Assembly (NCBI RefSeq): GCF_013149805.1
Contig: NZ_JABEZT010000010.1
Span: forward strand, 1 to 64,000
Direction: 5' to 3'
From: Isoptericola chiayiensis
GTDB taxonomy: Bacteria > Actinomycetota > Actinomycetes > Actinomycetales > Cellulomonadaceae
Length of the DNA stretch: 64,000 nucleotides
The position numbers and the translations under genes are program-made. The notes below the pieces were generated by a model. The model was not told where the DNA came from, did no database searches, and saw only the letters and a program-made list of their open reading frames with translations. This document shows positions 36,416 through 44,845 of this stretch, piece by piece (within the stretch, counting starts at the first letter, position 1; each line of letters starts with the position of its first letter).

Positions 36416-36487
36416 GTTGTGGGCGCACTTCCTGGCCCGAAACGTCACGTCTGTGGCGTTTCACGGGCCAGGAAGTGCGCCCACAAC
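36416..36487. repeat. 72-bp palindromic element, copy C (most perfect)
   Basis: The outer 24 bases (36416-36439, beginning GTTGTGGGCGCACTTCCTGG) are inverted without mismatch at 36464-36487. AAACG (36440-36444) pairs with CGTTT (36457-36461) past a 2-base bulge. It lies between the convergent ABC permease and copA genes. It has the same length and ends as copies A and B. Confidence 0.88.
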
Positions 36488-36511
36488 GGTGGGGGGTGGG
36501 CCGGATCCGGA

Positions 36512-39160
36512 TCAGGCGGCGCGGCGCAGCCGCAGGGAGTTGCCCACCACGATGACCGACGACGCCGCCATCGCCGCGCCCGCGATCATCGGGTTCAGCA
36601 GACCCGCCGCCGCCAGCGGGATCGCGGCGACGTTGTAGGCGAACGCCCAGAACAGGTTCTGCTTGATGATCCGCAGGGTGCGCCGGGACAGCCGCACGGC
36701 GGTCGCGGCCGCCCGCAGGTCGCCCCGCACGAGCGTGATGTCGCTCGCCTCGATCGCCACGTCGGTGCCAGTGCCCATCGCCAGCCCCAGGTCGGCGGTG
36801 GCCAGCGCCGCGGCGTCGTTCACGCCGTCGCCCACCATCGCCACGGTGCGCCCCTGCGACTGCAGCCCGGAGATCACGGCCGCCTTGTCCTGCGGCAGCA
36901 CGCGGGCGATCACGCGGTCGATCTCGACCTCCCGCGCCGCGGCGCGCGCCGCGCCCTCGGCGTCCCCGGTGAGCAGCACCGGCTCCAGCCCGAGGTCCCG
37001 CAGCTCGCGCACCGCGGTGGCCGACGTCGGCTTCACCGGGTCGCGCAGCACGAGCGCGGCCCGTGCCGTGCCGTCCCAGGCGACGACGACGGCGGTCGCC
37101 CCGTCGTCCTCGGCCCGCTCGACGGCGGTACGCACCTCGTCCGGGACCCGCACCCCGGCCTCGTCGAGCCAGCCCGTGCGGCCGACGACGACCCGGCGGC
37201 TTCCGAGCCCGTTGATCCCGGCCGCGCCGCGTGCGTCGGCCTCGGTGCTCCCGAGCCCCGAGTGCGCGGCCCGGACCACGGCCTCGACGCCGCCACCCGG
37301 CGTCGAGCGGAAGTCGAACACCTGCAGCGCGCCGATCGTGACGCCGTCGGCCCCCGCCCCGGCAGCCTCCGCCCCGGCAGCCTCCGCCCCGGCGCCGGCC
37401 GCCCCGGCGCCGGCCGCCCCGTCGGGCCGACGGCTACGATCTGTTGCACTCCCAGCCTCGTACTGCAACGGATCGTAGCCATCGGCAGGCTGGAGGTCGG
37501 CGGGCTGGAGGTCGGCGCGGTGGCGGCCGGCGGCCGCGGCGATCGCGCGGGCGACCGGGTGCTCGCTGCGGGCCTCGACGGCGGACGCGTACCGCAGCGC
37601 CTCGTCGGCGTCGACGCCCGACGCCGGCACCAACTGCTCCAGCGCCATCGCGCCGGCCGTGACGGTCCCGGTCTTGTCCAGAACCACCGTGTCGACGCGG
37701 CGCGTGGACTCCAGGATCTCCGGGCCCTTGATGAGCACGCCGAGCTGGGCGCCCCGGCCGGTGCCGACGAGCAGCGCCGTCGGGGTGGCGAGCCCCAGCG
37801 CGCACGGGCAGGCGATGATGAGCACCGCGACGGCCGCGGTGAACGCGAACTGCAGGTCCGCGCCGGCCACGAGCCAGCCGGCCAGCGTCAGGACGGCGAG
37901 CACGAGCACGATCGGCACGAACACGGCGGAGATCCGGTCCGCGAGCCGCTGGACGGGCGCCTTGCCGGTCTGGGCCTCGGCGACCAGCCGGCCCATCTGG
38001 GCGAGGGTGGTCTCCTCGCCGACCCGGGACGCGCGGACCACGAGGTGCCCGGAGGTGTTGACGGTCGCTCCCGTGACGGTGTCGCCGTGGGAGACGTCCA
38101 CCGGCACCGGCTCCCCGGTGAGCAGGGACGTGTCGATCGCGGAGGCGCCGTCGACGACCTCGCCGTCGGTGGCGACCTTCTCCCCGGGCCGCACGGTGAA
38201 CAGGTCGCCGACGCGCAGGGCGGCCACGGCGACCCGCTCGGTGACGGGGCCGTCGGGCCCGCCGACCGGGGTGCCGCCGTCGTCCAAGACCACCCGTTCG
38301 GCGTCCTTGGCGCCCATCTGCAGCAGGGATCGCAGGGCGTCGCCGGCGCGTCGCCTGGACCGGTGCTCGGCGTAGCGGCCGGCCAGCAGGAACGTGGTGA
38401 CCACGGCCGCGACCTCGAAGTACAGCTCCGGCGGTCCGGTGTGCTCGCGCGAGGGCAGCAGCGAGGCGTCCATGGTCATGCCGAGCTCGCCGGCCCCGCC
38501 GAGGAGCAGGGCCCACAGCGACCACAGCGTCGCGGCCGCGACCCCGATCGAGACGAGCGTGTCCATGGTCGAGGAGCCGTGCCGGGCCGCGCGGGCGGCA
38601 GCCCGGTGGAAGGGCCAGGCGCCCCAGGTGACCACCGGCAGGGCGAGAGCGGCGACCACCCACTGCCAGCCGGGGAACTGCCAGGCGGGAAGCATCGACA
38701 GCGCCACCACGGGCACGGTCAGCACGGCGGCGACGCGCAGGCGGCGGCGAAGGTCGTCGCCGCGGTACTCGGTGTGCTCGTGTGCGGGGGTCTCGTGCGC
38801 CGACGGCACCCCGTCACCCCGGTCGTCGTGCGGGGCGCGGGACGACGGCGCTCCCGGCGTGCCATCGTCGTCCCCGGCGGGGTGGGGCGCCAGGTCGCGG
38901 CGGCCGGTGACGTGGGCGCTGTACCCGGCGCCGGCGACGGCGTCGAGCAGGGCGTCCTCGCTGACGGGGGAGGTCAGGGTGACGCGGGCGGTCTCGAGGG
39001 GGAGGTTGACCGTGGCGGTGGCGCCCTCGAGGCGGCCGATCCGCTTCTCGACGCGGGCGACGCAGGAGGCGCAGGTCATGCCGGTGACGGCGAGGTCGAC
39101 CTCCGCGATCGGGGCCTGCGCGTCGGGGGTCGTGGTGAGCGATTCGGGTGTCTGTGTCAT
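36512..39160 (-). CDS. copA: Copper-translocating P1B-type ATPase
   Basis: An 882-residue Cu(I) exporter. It has an N-terminal metal-binding HMA domain ('VTGMTCASCVARVEKR'), a His/Asp-rich linker and the CPC metal site 'IIACPCALGLATPTAL'. The phosphorylation motif 'VVLDKTGTVTAG', the HP motif 'EARSEHPVARAI' and the hinge 'MVGDGVNDAAAL' follow. The nucleotide-binding domain is swollen between HP and 'VFDFRSTPGGGV' by low-complexity repeats ('LQPADLQPAD', Ala/Gly/Glu runs). A palindrome-encoded peptide sits at about residues 558-578. ATG 39160 has GGAG at the right distance; in-frame starts at 39187 lack one. It is the third gene of the csoR-copZ-copA operon. Confidence 0.95.
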   Translation of the reverse strand: MTQTPESLTTTPDAQAPIAEVDLAVTGMTCASCVARVEKRIGRLEGATATVNLPLETARVTLTSPVSEDALLDAVAGAGYSAHVTGRRDLAPHPAGDDDGTPGAPSSRAPHDDRGDGVPSAHETPAHEHTEYRGDDLRRRLRVAAVLTVPVVALSMLPAWQFPGWQWVVAALALPVVTWGAWPFHRAAARAARHGSSTMDTLVSIGVAAATLWSLWALLLGGAGELGMTMDASLLPSREHTGPPELYFEVAAVVTTFLLAGRYAEHRSRRRAGDALRSLLQMGAKDAERVVLDDGGTPVGGPDGPVTERVAVAALRVGDLFTVRPGEKVATDGEVVDGASAIDTSLLTGEPVPVDVSHGDTVTGATVNTSGHLVVRASRVGEETTLAQMGRLVAEAQTGKAPVQRLADRISAVFVPIVLVLAVLTLAGWLVAGADLQFAFTAAVAVLIIACPCALGLATPTALLVGTGRGAQLGVLIKGPEILESTRRVDTVVLDKTGTVTAGAMALEQLVPASGVDADEALRYASAVEARSEHPVARAIAAAAGRHRADLQPADLQPADGYDPLQYEAGSATDRSRRPDGAAGAGAAGAGAEAAGAEAAGAGADGVTIGALQVFDFRSTPGGGVEAVVRAAHSGLGSTEADARGAAGINGLGSRRVVVGRTGWLDEAGVRVPDEVRTAVERAEDDGATAVVVAWDGTARAALVLRDPVKPTSATAVRELRDLGLEPVLLTGDAEGAARAAAREVEIDRVIARVLPQDKAAVISGLQSQGRTVAMVGDGVNDAAALATADLGLAMGTGTDVAIEASDITLVRGDLRAAATAVRLSRRTLRIIKQNLFWAFAYNVAAIPLAAAGLLNPMIAGAAMAASSVIVVGNSLRLRRAA
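37426..37486. repeat. 61-bp palindromic element inserted in-frame in copA
   Basis: GCCGACGGCTACGATC (37426-37441) is inverted at 37471-37486 with one mismatch. Further in, GTTGCA (37443-37448) pairs with TGCAAC (37464-37469). On the coding strand it reads ADGYDPLQYEAGSATDRSRR without a stop. It has the same length, orientation relative to the gene and frame as the copy at 54613-54673. The loop differs and the stems are conserved. Confidence 0.88.
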
Positions 39161-39325
39161 GGGTGACTCCAAGGGTGCGGACATCACCCGCGACAGGTCC
39201 GGGGTGGCGGTCGTCGCGGTGGGGCACCCGGTCCCGGTGGGGTGGGGTGCGGCGCGGGCTGCCTGCGTCGCGGTGCGACGGTCCGGCAGGCGGCCCGCGG
39301 GATGGCCCGGTGCCCGGGCGTGCGG

Positions 39326-39646
39326 TCAGTGCTGGCCGTAGGTGCGGGCGGCGGCGTCGTGCGCGTCCTGCTTGCCGGGTGCTTGCTCGGCCTGCTGCGC
39401 GGCGAGGGCGTCGGTCTGGACGTCGACGGAGGCGACGGCGTAGTCACCGGCCTCGTCGACGGCGGCACGCAGGGCGTCCTCGGCGACCGGCTCGTCGGAG
39501 AACACGGTGACCTCCGACTCCCCGCCCTCGTTCAGGACGGTGCTGACGTGCTCGACGCCGTCCACCGACTCGAGCTCCTCGGTGACGTGGGCGACGCAGT
39601 TGGCGCAGGTCATGCCGGTGACGCCCAGGGTGGTGACGGTGCTCAT
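39326..39646 (-). CDS. copZ: Heavy-metal-associated domain copper chaperone (CopZ-like)
   Basis: A 106-residue protein with an HMA ferredoxin-like fold. 'LGVTGMTCANCVAHVTEELE' supplies the two copper-binding cysteines, and 'EDALRAAVDEAGDYAV' is the last helix and strand. A C-terminal Gln/Ala/His tail of about 35 residues is longer than in typical 70-residue CopZ. It should carry Cu(I) to CopA, whose gene lies downstream. A 165-bp gap with GC-rich sequence separates them. It follows csoR by 23 bases. Confidence 0.92.
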   Translation of the reverse strand: MSTVTTLGVTGMTCANCVAHVTEELESVDGVEHVSTVLNEGGESEVTVFSDEPVAEDALRAAVDEAGDYAVASVDVQTDALAAQQAEQAPGKQDAHDAAARTYGQH

Positions 39647-39669
39647 GGTGCTCCTCGTATGTCGGGTGT

Positions 39670-40002
39670 TCAGCTGCGGACGAGGCGACCGATGGCGGCG
39701 GTCGCCTCCTTGACCTTGGCGGCGCCGGCCTCGTCGGACTCGCGGGCGGCGTCGACGACGCAGTGGCCCAGGTGGTCCTCGACGAGGGCGAGGCTGACCG
39801 ACTGCAGCGCCTTGGTGACCGCGGAGACCTGGGTGAGGACGTCGATGCAGTACACGTCCTCGTCGATCATGCGGGCGATGCCGCGCACCTGCCCCTCGAT
39901 GCGGCGCATCCGCTTGAGGTAGGCGGCCTTGTCCGAGGCGTAGCCGTGCGGGCCGTCGTGCTCGCCGGCGGCTGCGTGCTCGGGTGCTGCGGTGTCGGTC
40001 AT
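39670..40002 (-). CDS. csoR: CsoR-family copper-sensing repressor
   Basis: A 110-residue all-helical repressor. 'AYLKRMRRIEGQVRGIARMI' is the family signature. The Cu(I) ligand set C-H-C is complete: Cys in 'EDVYCIDVLTQ', then His and Cys in 'DHLGHCVVDA'. The His/Gly-rich N-terminus may also bind metal. It should release DNA when copper binds and so derepress csoR-copZ-copA. A textbook operator lies 9-27 bases upstream at 40011-40029. Confidence 0.95.
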   Translation of the reverse strand: MTDTAAPEHAAAGEHDGPHGYASDKAAYLKRMRRIEGQVRGIARMIDEDVYCIDVLTQVSAVTKALQSVSLALVEDHLGHCVVDAARESDEAGAAKVKEATAAIGRLVRS

Positions 40003-40010
40003 GGCTTCAG

Positions 40011-40029
40011 CATACCCCCAAGGGGTATG
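40011..40029. promoter_or_regulatory. CsoR operator
   Basis: CATACCCC and GGGGTATG form an 8-bp inverted repeat around CAA, the ATACCCC-GGGGTAT pattern recognised by actinobacterial CsoR proteins. It lies directly before the csoR start. It shows that copper controls the csoR-copZ-copA operon through feedback. Confidence 0.88.
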
Positions 40030-40062
40030 GCGTCAACAGGTGTGCGTCGTGCCCGGGACGCG

Positions 40063-40097
40063 GCGAGCCCCGGACCCGTGGTGGGTCCGGGGCTCGC
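40063..40097 (-). terminator. 15-bp perfect hairpin after the lysine-tailed HU gene
   Basis: GCGAGCCCCGGACCC pairs with GGGTCCGGGGCTCGC around a 5-nt loop, 25 bases past the HU stop and 33 bases short of the CsoR box. No T-run follows, but the stem is strong enough to separate HU transcription from the copper operon. Confidence 0.6.
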
Positions 40098-40121
40098 TGC
40101 GAGCGCTTTGCGGGCCGGGCG

Positions 40122-40568
40122 TCACTTCTTCTTGGACTTCTTGCCCTTCTTGGACTTCTTCTTCGAGTCCTTCTTGGAGTCCTTCTTCTTGCCGGACTTC
40201 TCGTCCTTCGCCTTCGAGGCCGACTTCGCGGCAGCCTTCGACGTCGACCGCGTGGCCGGCGAGGGGGACGCGGCGGCCGGGGTGGCGTTGCCCGACTCGG
40301 ACACCCGCGTCCGGAAGCCGGTGCCGGCACGGAAGCGCGGCACGACGGCGGCGGGGACCTCCACCGAGGCGCCGGTCTGCGGGTTGCGCGCGGTGCGGGC
40401 GGGTCGCTCGGCGCCCGTGAACGTGCCGAATCCGACCAGGGAGACGCGGTCGCCGTCGGCGACGCTCTCGACGATGGAGCTCAGGACGGCGTCGACGTGG
40501 CGGCGCGCCTCGGTCGGGGTGCTCCCGGTGCGGGCCGCGACGTCGGCCGCGAGCTGGGTCTTGTTCAT
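40122..40568 (-). CDS. HU-like nucleoid protein with lysine-rich C-terminal tail
   Basis: A 148-residue protein. Residues 1-90 form an HU domain ('MNKTQLAADVAARTGSTPTE', 'SLVGFGTFTGAERPARTARN', 'PQTGASVEVPAA'). A Ser/Thr/Ala linker leads to a tail made almost only of Lys, Ser and Asp, ending 'KKSKKGKKSKKK'. This is the HupB/Hlp plan of actinobacteria, where the tail compacts DNA. GGAGAGG precedes the ATG. It coexists with the tailless HU at 22567-22848, so this organism has two HU types. Confidence 0.92.
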   Translation of the reverse strand: MNKTQLAADVAARTGSTPTEARRHVDAVLSSIVESVADGDRVSLVGFGTFTGAERPARTARNPQTGASVEVPAAVVPRFRAGTGFRTRVSESGNATPAAASPSPATRSTSKAAAKSASKAKDEKSGKKKDSKKDSKKKSKKGKKSKKK

Positions 40569-40776
40569 GGTCGGTTGCCTCTCCGTGTGCGATGTCACGT
40601 TCAGTTCATCCGAGAAGTCCCCAACGTACTGAAGCGACACGCCGCGGACCAGGGCGACCGGGATCATGGAGCCAGCGGGTGAAAACCGGTTGCCGGGGTC
40701 ACCAGGGCCTCTCGCGCCGCTACTCTGAGCCGCCGCACGTGCGCTGTGCCGAGCGGTTCGACGAAGGAGAAGCACG

Positions 40777-41565
40777 ATGAAGCGCACGATCCTGGCGTCC
40801 CTGGTGGGCGCCGTCCTGGCCGTCGGGGGCATCGCAGCCCCGGCCGCGGCGGGGAGCGGCTCGACGACCGACTCCGACGGTGACGGGCGGTCCGTCCGTA
40901 TGACGGTGACGACGCCGACGTACGTCACGATCAACCGGGACGGGTTCACCAAGGTGCCGGTGACCGCGAAGCTCAGCTTCTCCGGTCCGGGGGAGTTCAC
41001 GGGGTGGTGGGCCGACGGCGGCACCGCCGTGGCCGAGTCGATCAACGGAGCCTGGTCGTGGGCCTGGGCGGACTTCTCGAGCAAGGTCGCCACGACGAAG
41101 AAGACGACGATCAGGTTCCGCAAGTTCGACCACCTGGAGCCGCAGCGGCTGGCGGTCGGGGCCGAGCTCACGCCGGTGTACGGCGAGTCGTGGCTGTACC
41201 CGTTCGACGACCACCTGACCACCGTCCACCTGCGCAACGAGCGCCGGATCGTGGGGGCCGACGCCTACCGCGCGAAGGTTTCGCGCGCCGTGGTCCGGGT
41301 CCGCGGCACGCTGCAGGAGGACGTGTGGCGCTCCGCGACGTCGGACGACGGCGTGTGGAAGGGCCGCAAGGGTGTGCGCGTCGCCGTGCAGTTCGACCCG
41401 CGTGGCGCGGGGAGCTGGCGCACGGTCAAGCACGTGACCACCGGGCAGGGTGGCGAGATCGCCACCTCGTTCAAGCGGTCGAAGGCGGGATCGGTGCGTC
41501 TGGTCGTGGAGGGCACGAAGCGGGCCACGCCGGCCTCGGCCCGGGACGGCGTCGGCGCGCGGTGA
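40777..41565 (+). CDS. Secreted protein of unknown function
   Basis: A 262-residue protein with a clean signal peptide ('ILASLVGAVLAVGGIAAPAA', cleavage after AAAG or nearby). The mature part looks all-beta and Trp/Lys/Arg-rich ('GEFTGWWADGG', 'GAWSWAWADFSS', 'VVRVRGTLQEDVWRSATSDD'). The C-terminal third resembles small Ig-like or bacterial-surface repeats ('RKGVRVAVQFDPRGAGSWRT', 'GGEIATSFKRSKAGSVRLVV'). No enzyme motif is seen. GAAGGAGAAG precedes the ATG, and TACTCT (40719-40724) may be its -10. Confidence 0.7.
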   Translation: MKRTILASLVGAVLAVGGIAAPAAAGSGSTTDSDGDGRSVRMTVTTPTYVTINRDGFTKVPVTAKLSFSGPGEFTGWWADGGTAVAESINGAWSWAWADFSSKVATTKKTTIRFRKFDHLEPQRLAVGAELTPVYGESWLYPFDDHLTTVHLRNERRIVGADAYRAKVSRAVVRVRGTLQEDVWRSATSDDGVWKGRKGVRVAVQFDPRGAGSWRTVKHVTTGQGGEIATSFKRSKAGSVRLVVEGTKRATPASARDGVGAR

Positions 41566-41570
41566 GCGGT

Positions 41571-41606
41571 ACGGGCCGGGCGGCGTGAGGACGCCGCTCG
41601 GCCCGT
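41571..41606. terminator. Bidirectional hairpin between convergent genes
   Basis: ACGGGCCGGGCGGCGT (41571-41586) pairs with ACGCCGCTCGGCCCGT (41591-41606) around GAGG, with one G-T pair. It lies five bases past the secreted-protein stop and 55 bases before the hemL stop on the other strand. Confidence 0.65.
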
Positions 41607-41661
41607 CGTCCCACCGGACGCCCGCTGGACAGGACGACGCCGGTCCGGCGCCGCGACGACG

Positions 41662-43047
41662 TCAGTCCGGCGTCGCCTCCGCGGCCGCCCGCGCGGCGGC
41701 GGGCAGCGCCTCGAGGATCCGTCCGACGGCGTCCTCGTCGTGGGCTGCGGAGCAGAACCAGGCCTCGAACAGCGACGGCGGGAGGTTGACGCCGGCGTCG
41801 AGCATGGCGTGGAAGAACGGCTTGTGGCGGTACACGTCCTGCGCCTGCGCGTCGGCGTAGGAGCGCACGCCGTCGCGGGCGGCGGCCTCGCCGAAGAACA
41901 CGGAGAACAGCGACCCGACGCGCTGCACCCGGTGCGGCACGCCGGCGGTCTCGAGCGCGGACCCGAGCGCGTCCGACACCGTCGTGGCGACCGCGGCGAC
42001 GTGGTCGTAGACCATCTCGTCGGCCAGGCGCAGCGTCGCCAGCCCGGCGGCCACGGCCACCGGGTTCCCCGACAGGGTGCCCGCCTGGTAGACGGGGCCG
42101 GACGGCGCCAGGTGGTCCATCACGGAGGCGGCACCGCCGAGGGCGGCGACGGGCATCCCGCCGCCGATCACCTTGCCGAACGTGAACAGGTCCGGCGTCC
42201 AGCGGGCGTCGGCCGCGCGGCCGGTGTTCTCCAGGCCCCAGTACCCGGCCTCCGAGACGCGGAACCCGGTGAGCACCTCGTCGAGGATCAGCAGCGCCCC
42301 GTGCTGCGACGTCAGCCGCCGCAGCCCCGCGTTGAAGCCGTCCGACGGCGGCACGACGCCCATGTTGGCGGGTGCGGCCTCGGTGATCACGGCCGCGATC
42401 CGGTCGCCGTGCTCCGCGAACGCCGCCTCCACGGCGGCCAGGTCGTTGTAGGGCAGCACGAGCGTCTCGGCGGCGGAGGCCTCGGTGACGCCGGCGGAGC
42501 CGGGCATCGACAGGGTCGCGACGCCGGACCCGGCCTCGGCGAGCAGCCCGTCGACGTGCCCGTGGTAGCAGCCGGCGAACTTCACGACCAGCGGCCGACC
42601 GGTGACGCCGCGGGCGAGCCGCACGGCCGTCATCGTCGCCTCGGTGCCCGTGGACACGAGCCGCACGTGCTCGGCGGCCGGGACGCGCCGTCGGACCTCC
42701 TCGGCGAGCTCGACCTCGCCCACCGTCGGCGCCCCGAAGGACAGACCCCGTGCGGCCGCCTCCTGCACGGCCGCCACCACCTCGGGGTGGGCGTGGCCGA
42801 GCAGCGCCGGACCCCACGACCCGACCAGGTCCACGTACTCTCGCCCGGCCACGTCGGTGACGTACGGGCCGCGGGCGGAGGTGAGGAACCGGGGGTCGCC
42901 GCCGACGGACCCGTAGGCGCGCACCGGCGAGTTCACGCCGCCGGGGATGGCGTCCTGGGCGCGCAGGAACGCGGTGTGGTTGTCGGCCGGGGGCGTCGCC
43001 CCGACCAGCGCGGTCTCGACCTGGCCGAAGCCTGCGGTGTCCGTCAT
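41662..43047 (-). CDS. hemL: Glutamate-1-semialdehyde 2,1-aminomutase
   Basis: A 461-residue PLP enzyme converting glutamate-1-semialdehyde to 5-aminolevulinate, the second step of the C5 heme pathway started by HemA. Landmarks are '[20 protein letters not shown]', '[19 protein letters not shown]', '[20 protein letters not shown]', '[12 protein letters not shown]', and the PLP lysine in '[19 protein letters not shown]'. GGAAGG precedes the ATG. It follows hemB by 44 bases in the same direction, closing the hemC-D-B-L gene order. Confidence 0.96.
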   Translation of the reverse strand: MTDTAGFGQVETALVGATPPADNHTAFLRAQDAIPGGVNSPVRAYGSVGGDPRFLTSARGPYVTDVAGREYVDLVGSWGPALLGHAHPEVVAAVQEAAARGLSFGAPTVGEVELAEEVRRRVPAAEHVRLVSTGTEATMTAVRLARGVTGRPLVVKFAGCYHGHVDGLLAEAGSGVATLSMPGSAGVTEASAAETLVLPYNDLAAVEAAFAEHGDRIAAVITEAAPANMGVVPPSDGFNAGLRRLTSQHGALLILDEVLTGFRVSEAGYWGLENTGRAADARWTPDLFTFGKVIGGGMPVAALGGAASVMDHLAPSGPVYQAGTLSGNPVAVAAGLATLRLADEMVYDHVAAVATTVSDALGSALETAGVPHRVQRVGSLFSVFFGEAAARDGVRSYADAQAQDVYRHKPFFHAMLDAGVNLPPSLFEAWFCSAAHDEDAVGRILEALPAAARAAAEATPD

Positions 43048-43091
43048 GGTGGTCCTTCCGTGGGGTGCGGCAGCGAGCGGGCGCGGAACGG

Positions 43092-44096
43092 TCAGCCGAG
43101 CCAGTCGGCGATCTCGAGCGCCCAGTAGGTCAGGATCAGGTCGGCGCCGGCGCGCTTGATCGCCAGCACGGACTCGAGGACGGCGCCGCGGCGGTCGATC
43201 CAGCCGTTCGCGGCCGCGGCCTCGATCATCGCGTACTCGCCGGAGACCTGGTAGGCGGCGACCGGCACGTCGGAGCGGTCGGCGACGTCGCGCAGCACGT
43301 CCAGCGAGGTGCCGGCCGGCTTGACCATGACGACGTCGGCGCCCTCGGCCAGGTCCAGGTCGGCCTCGCGCAGTCCCTCGCGGGAGTTCGCGGCGTCCAT
43401 CTGGTAGGTGCGTCGGTCGCCGGAAAGCGCCGAGTCGACGGCCTCGCGGAACGGGCCGTAGAACGCCGAGGCGTACTTGGCGCTGTAGGCCAGGATCGAC
43501 ACGTCGGTGAACCCGGCGCCGTCGAGGGCTTCGCGGATCACGGCGACCTGACCGTCCATCATCCCGGACGGCGCCACCACCTCGGCTCCTGCGCGGGCCT
43601 GGACGACGGCCATGGCGGCGTAGCGCTCGAGCGTGGCGTCGTTGTCCACGGTGCCGTCGGCGGCGAGGACGCCGCAGTGCCCGTGGTCGGTGAACTCGTC
43701 GAGGCAGGTGTCGGCCATGACGACGGGTCCGGGCCGTCCGGTCTCGCGCTCGACGGCGGCGACGGCCTCGCGCGCGGTGCGCAGCCCGCGCTGCAGGATC
43801 CCGTCGGGGTCCGTCCCGGCCGAGCCCTCGGCGTCGCGCACCGCGGGGATGCCGAACAGCATGACGCCCCCGACGCCGGCCCGTCCGGCCGCCGTCACGG
43901 CATCGGCGAGGGTGGCCTCGGTGTGCTGCACCTGGCCGGGCATCGACGAGATCGGCACGGGCTCGTCGATGCCTTCCTTGACGAACAGCGGCACCACGAG
44001 GTCGGCGGCGTGCAGGCGGGTCTCGGCGACGAGGCGGCGCATGCGGGGCGTCGTGCGCAGCCGGCGCGGCCGGTGGACGGGACCGGTGAGGCTCAT
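43092..44096 (-). CDS. hemB: Delta-aminolevulinic acid dehydratase (porphobilinogen synthase)
   Basis: A 334-residue TIM-barrel enzyme joining two 5-aminolevulinates to porphobilinogen. The two Schiff-base lysines lie in '[17 protein letters not shown]' and '[13 protein letters not shown]'. The metal loop reads '[17 protein letters not shown]': two of the three zinc cysteines remain and the middle one is Asp, a mixed pattern that leaves the metal requirement open. Its start overlaps the hemD stop by ATGA. Confidence 0.96.
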   Translation of the reverse strand: MSLTGPVHRPRRLRTTPRMRRLVAETRLHAADLVVPLFVKEGIDEPVPISSMPGQVQHTEATLADAVTAAGRAGVGGVMLFGIPAVRDAEGSAGTDPDGILQRGLRTAREAVAAVERETGRPGPVVMADTCLDEFTDHGHCGVLAADGTVDNDATLERYAAMAVVQARAGAEVVAPSGMMDGQVAVIREALDGAGFTDVSILAYSAKYASAFYGPFREAVDSALSGDRRTYQMDAANSREGLREADLDLAEGADVVMVKPAGTSLDVLRDVADRSDVPVAAYQVSGEYAMIEAAAANGWIDRRGAVLESVLAIKRAGADLILTYWALEIADWLG

Positions 44097-44845
44097 GGGT
44101 TGTGCTCCAGGGCGGTGGTGACGGCGGCGGCCAGGCCGTCGTCGGTCGGGGTGGTGGCGACGGTGGCGACGGTCAGTCCGGCCTCGCGGGCGGCCTGCGC
44201 GGACGGCCGTCCGATGGCGACGACGGGTGCCGCGGTGCCGAGCTGGTCGGCGATCTCACGGGCCACGGAACCGGAGGTGACGACCACCAGATCGTAGCGC
44301 CGGGCGACGACGTCGGCGGGCAGCGCGGAGCGGACCGTGCGGTAGGCGGTGACGACGTCGGGTCGCCGGCCGAGCCCCGCGAGCCCGTCGCGCAGGGTCG
44401 GGCGGGCGAGGTCGCCGAGCGGGAGCAGCACCCTCTCGCCGTCAGGCCCGGGCAGGCGGCCGAACGCGGCGACCAGCCCGGCCGCGGAGGCGTCGTCGGG
44501 CACCAGCTCGGGCTCGACGCCCACGGCGTGCAGGGCGCGGACGGTCGCCGGTCCGACGGCGGCCCACCGGGTGGGGACGTCGGCGAGGGGCGGCGAGGCG
44601 CCGGCGCCGGGTGTCCCGACCAGTGCGTCCACGGCGTTGACGCTCGTGATCACGGTCCAGGCGTACTCCCCGGCGCGGAGCCGCGCGACGGCGTCGGCCA
44701 GCGCGTCCTGGTCGGTGGCCGGTGCCCGCTCGATGACGGGCGCGACCGTCACCCGGGCGCCGGCGTCGCGCAGCAGCGCGGCCAGACCCGCGGCACGCTC
44801 AGGTGCGCGAGGCAGCAGGACGGACGTGCCGGCGAGCGCCGTCAC
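44093..44845 (-). CDS. hemD: Uroporphyrinogen-III synthase
   Basis: A 250-residue two-domain protein that closes and inverts hydroxymethylbilane to uroporphyrinogen III. The family is poorly conserved. Recognisable parts are '[20 protein letters not shown]', '[13 protein letters not shown]', '[20 protein letters not shown]', 'TAYRTVRS' and '[19 protein letters not shown]'. GTG 44845 overlaps the hemC stop (GTGA) and its own stop overlaps the hemB start, so the three are translationally coupled. Position between hemC and hemB makes the call firm. Confidence 0.92.
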   Translation of the reverse strand: MTALAGTSVLLPRAPERAAGLAALLRDAGARVTVAPVIERAPATDQDALADAVARLRAGEYAWTVITSVNAVDALVGTPGAGASPPLADVPTRWAAVGPATVRALHAVGVEPELVPDDASAAGLVAAFGRLPGPDGERVLLPLGDLARPTLRDGLAGLGRRPDVVTAYRTVRSALPADVVARRYDLVVVTSGSVAREIADQLGTAAPVVAIGRPSAQAAREAGLTVATVATTPTDDGLAAAVTTALEHNP

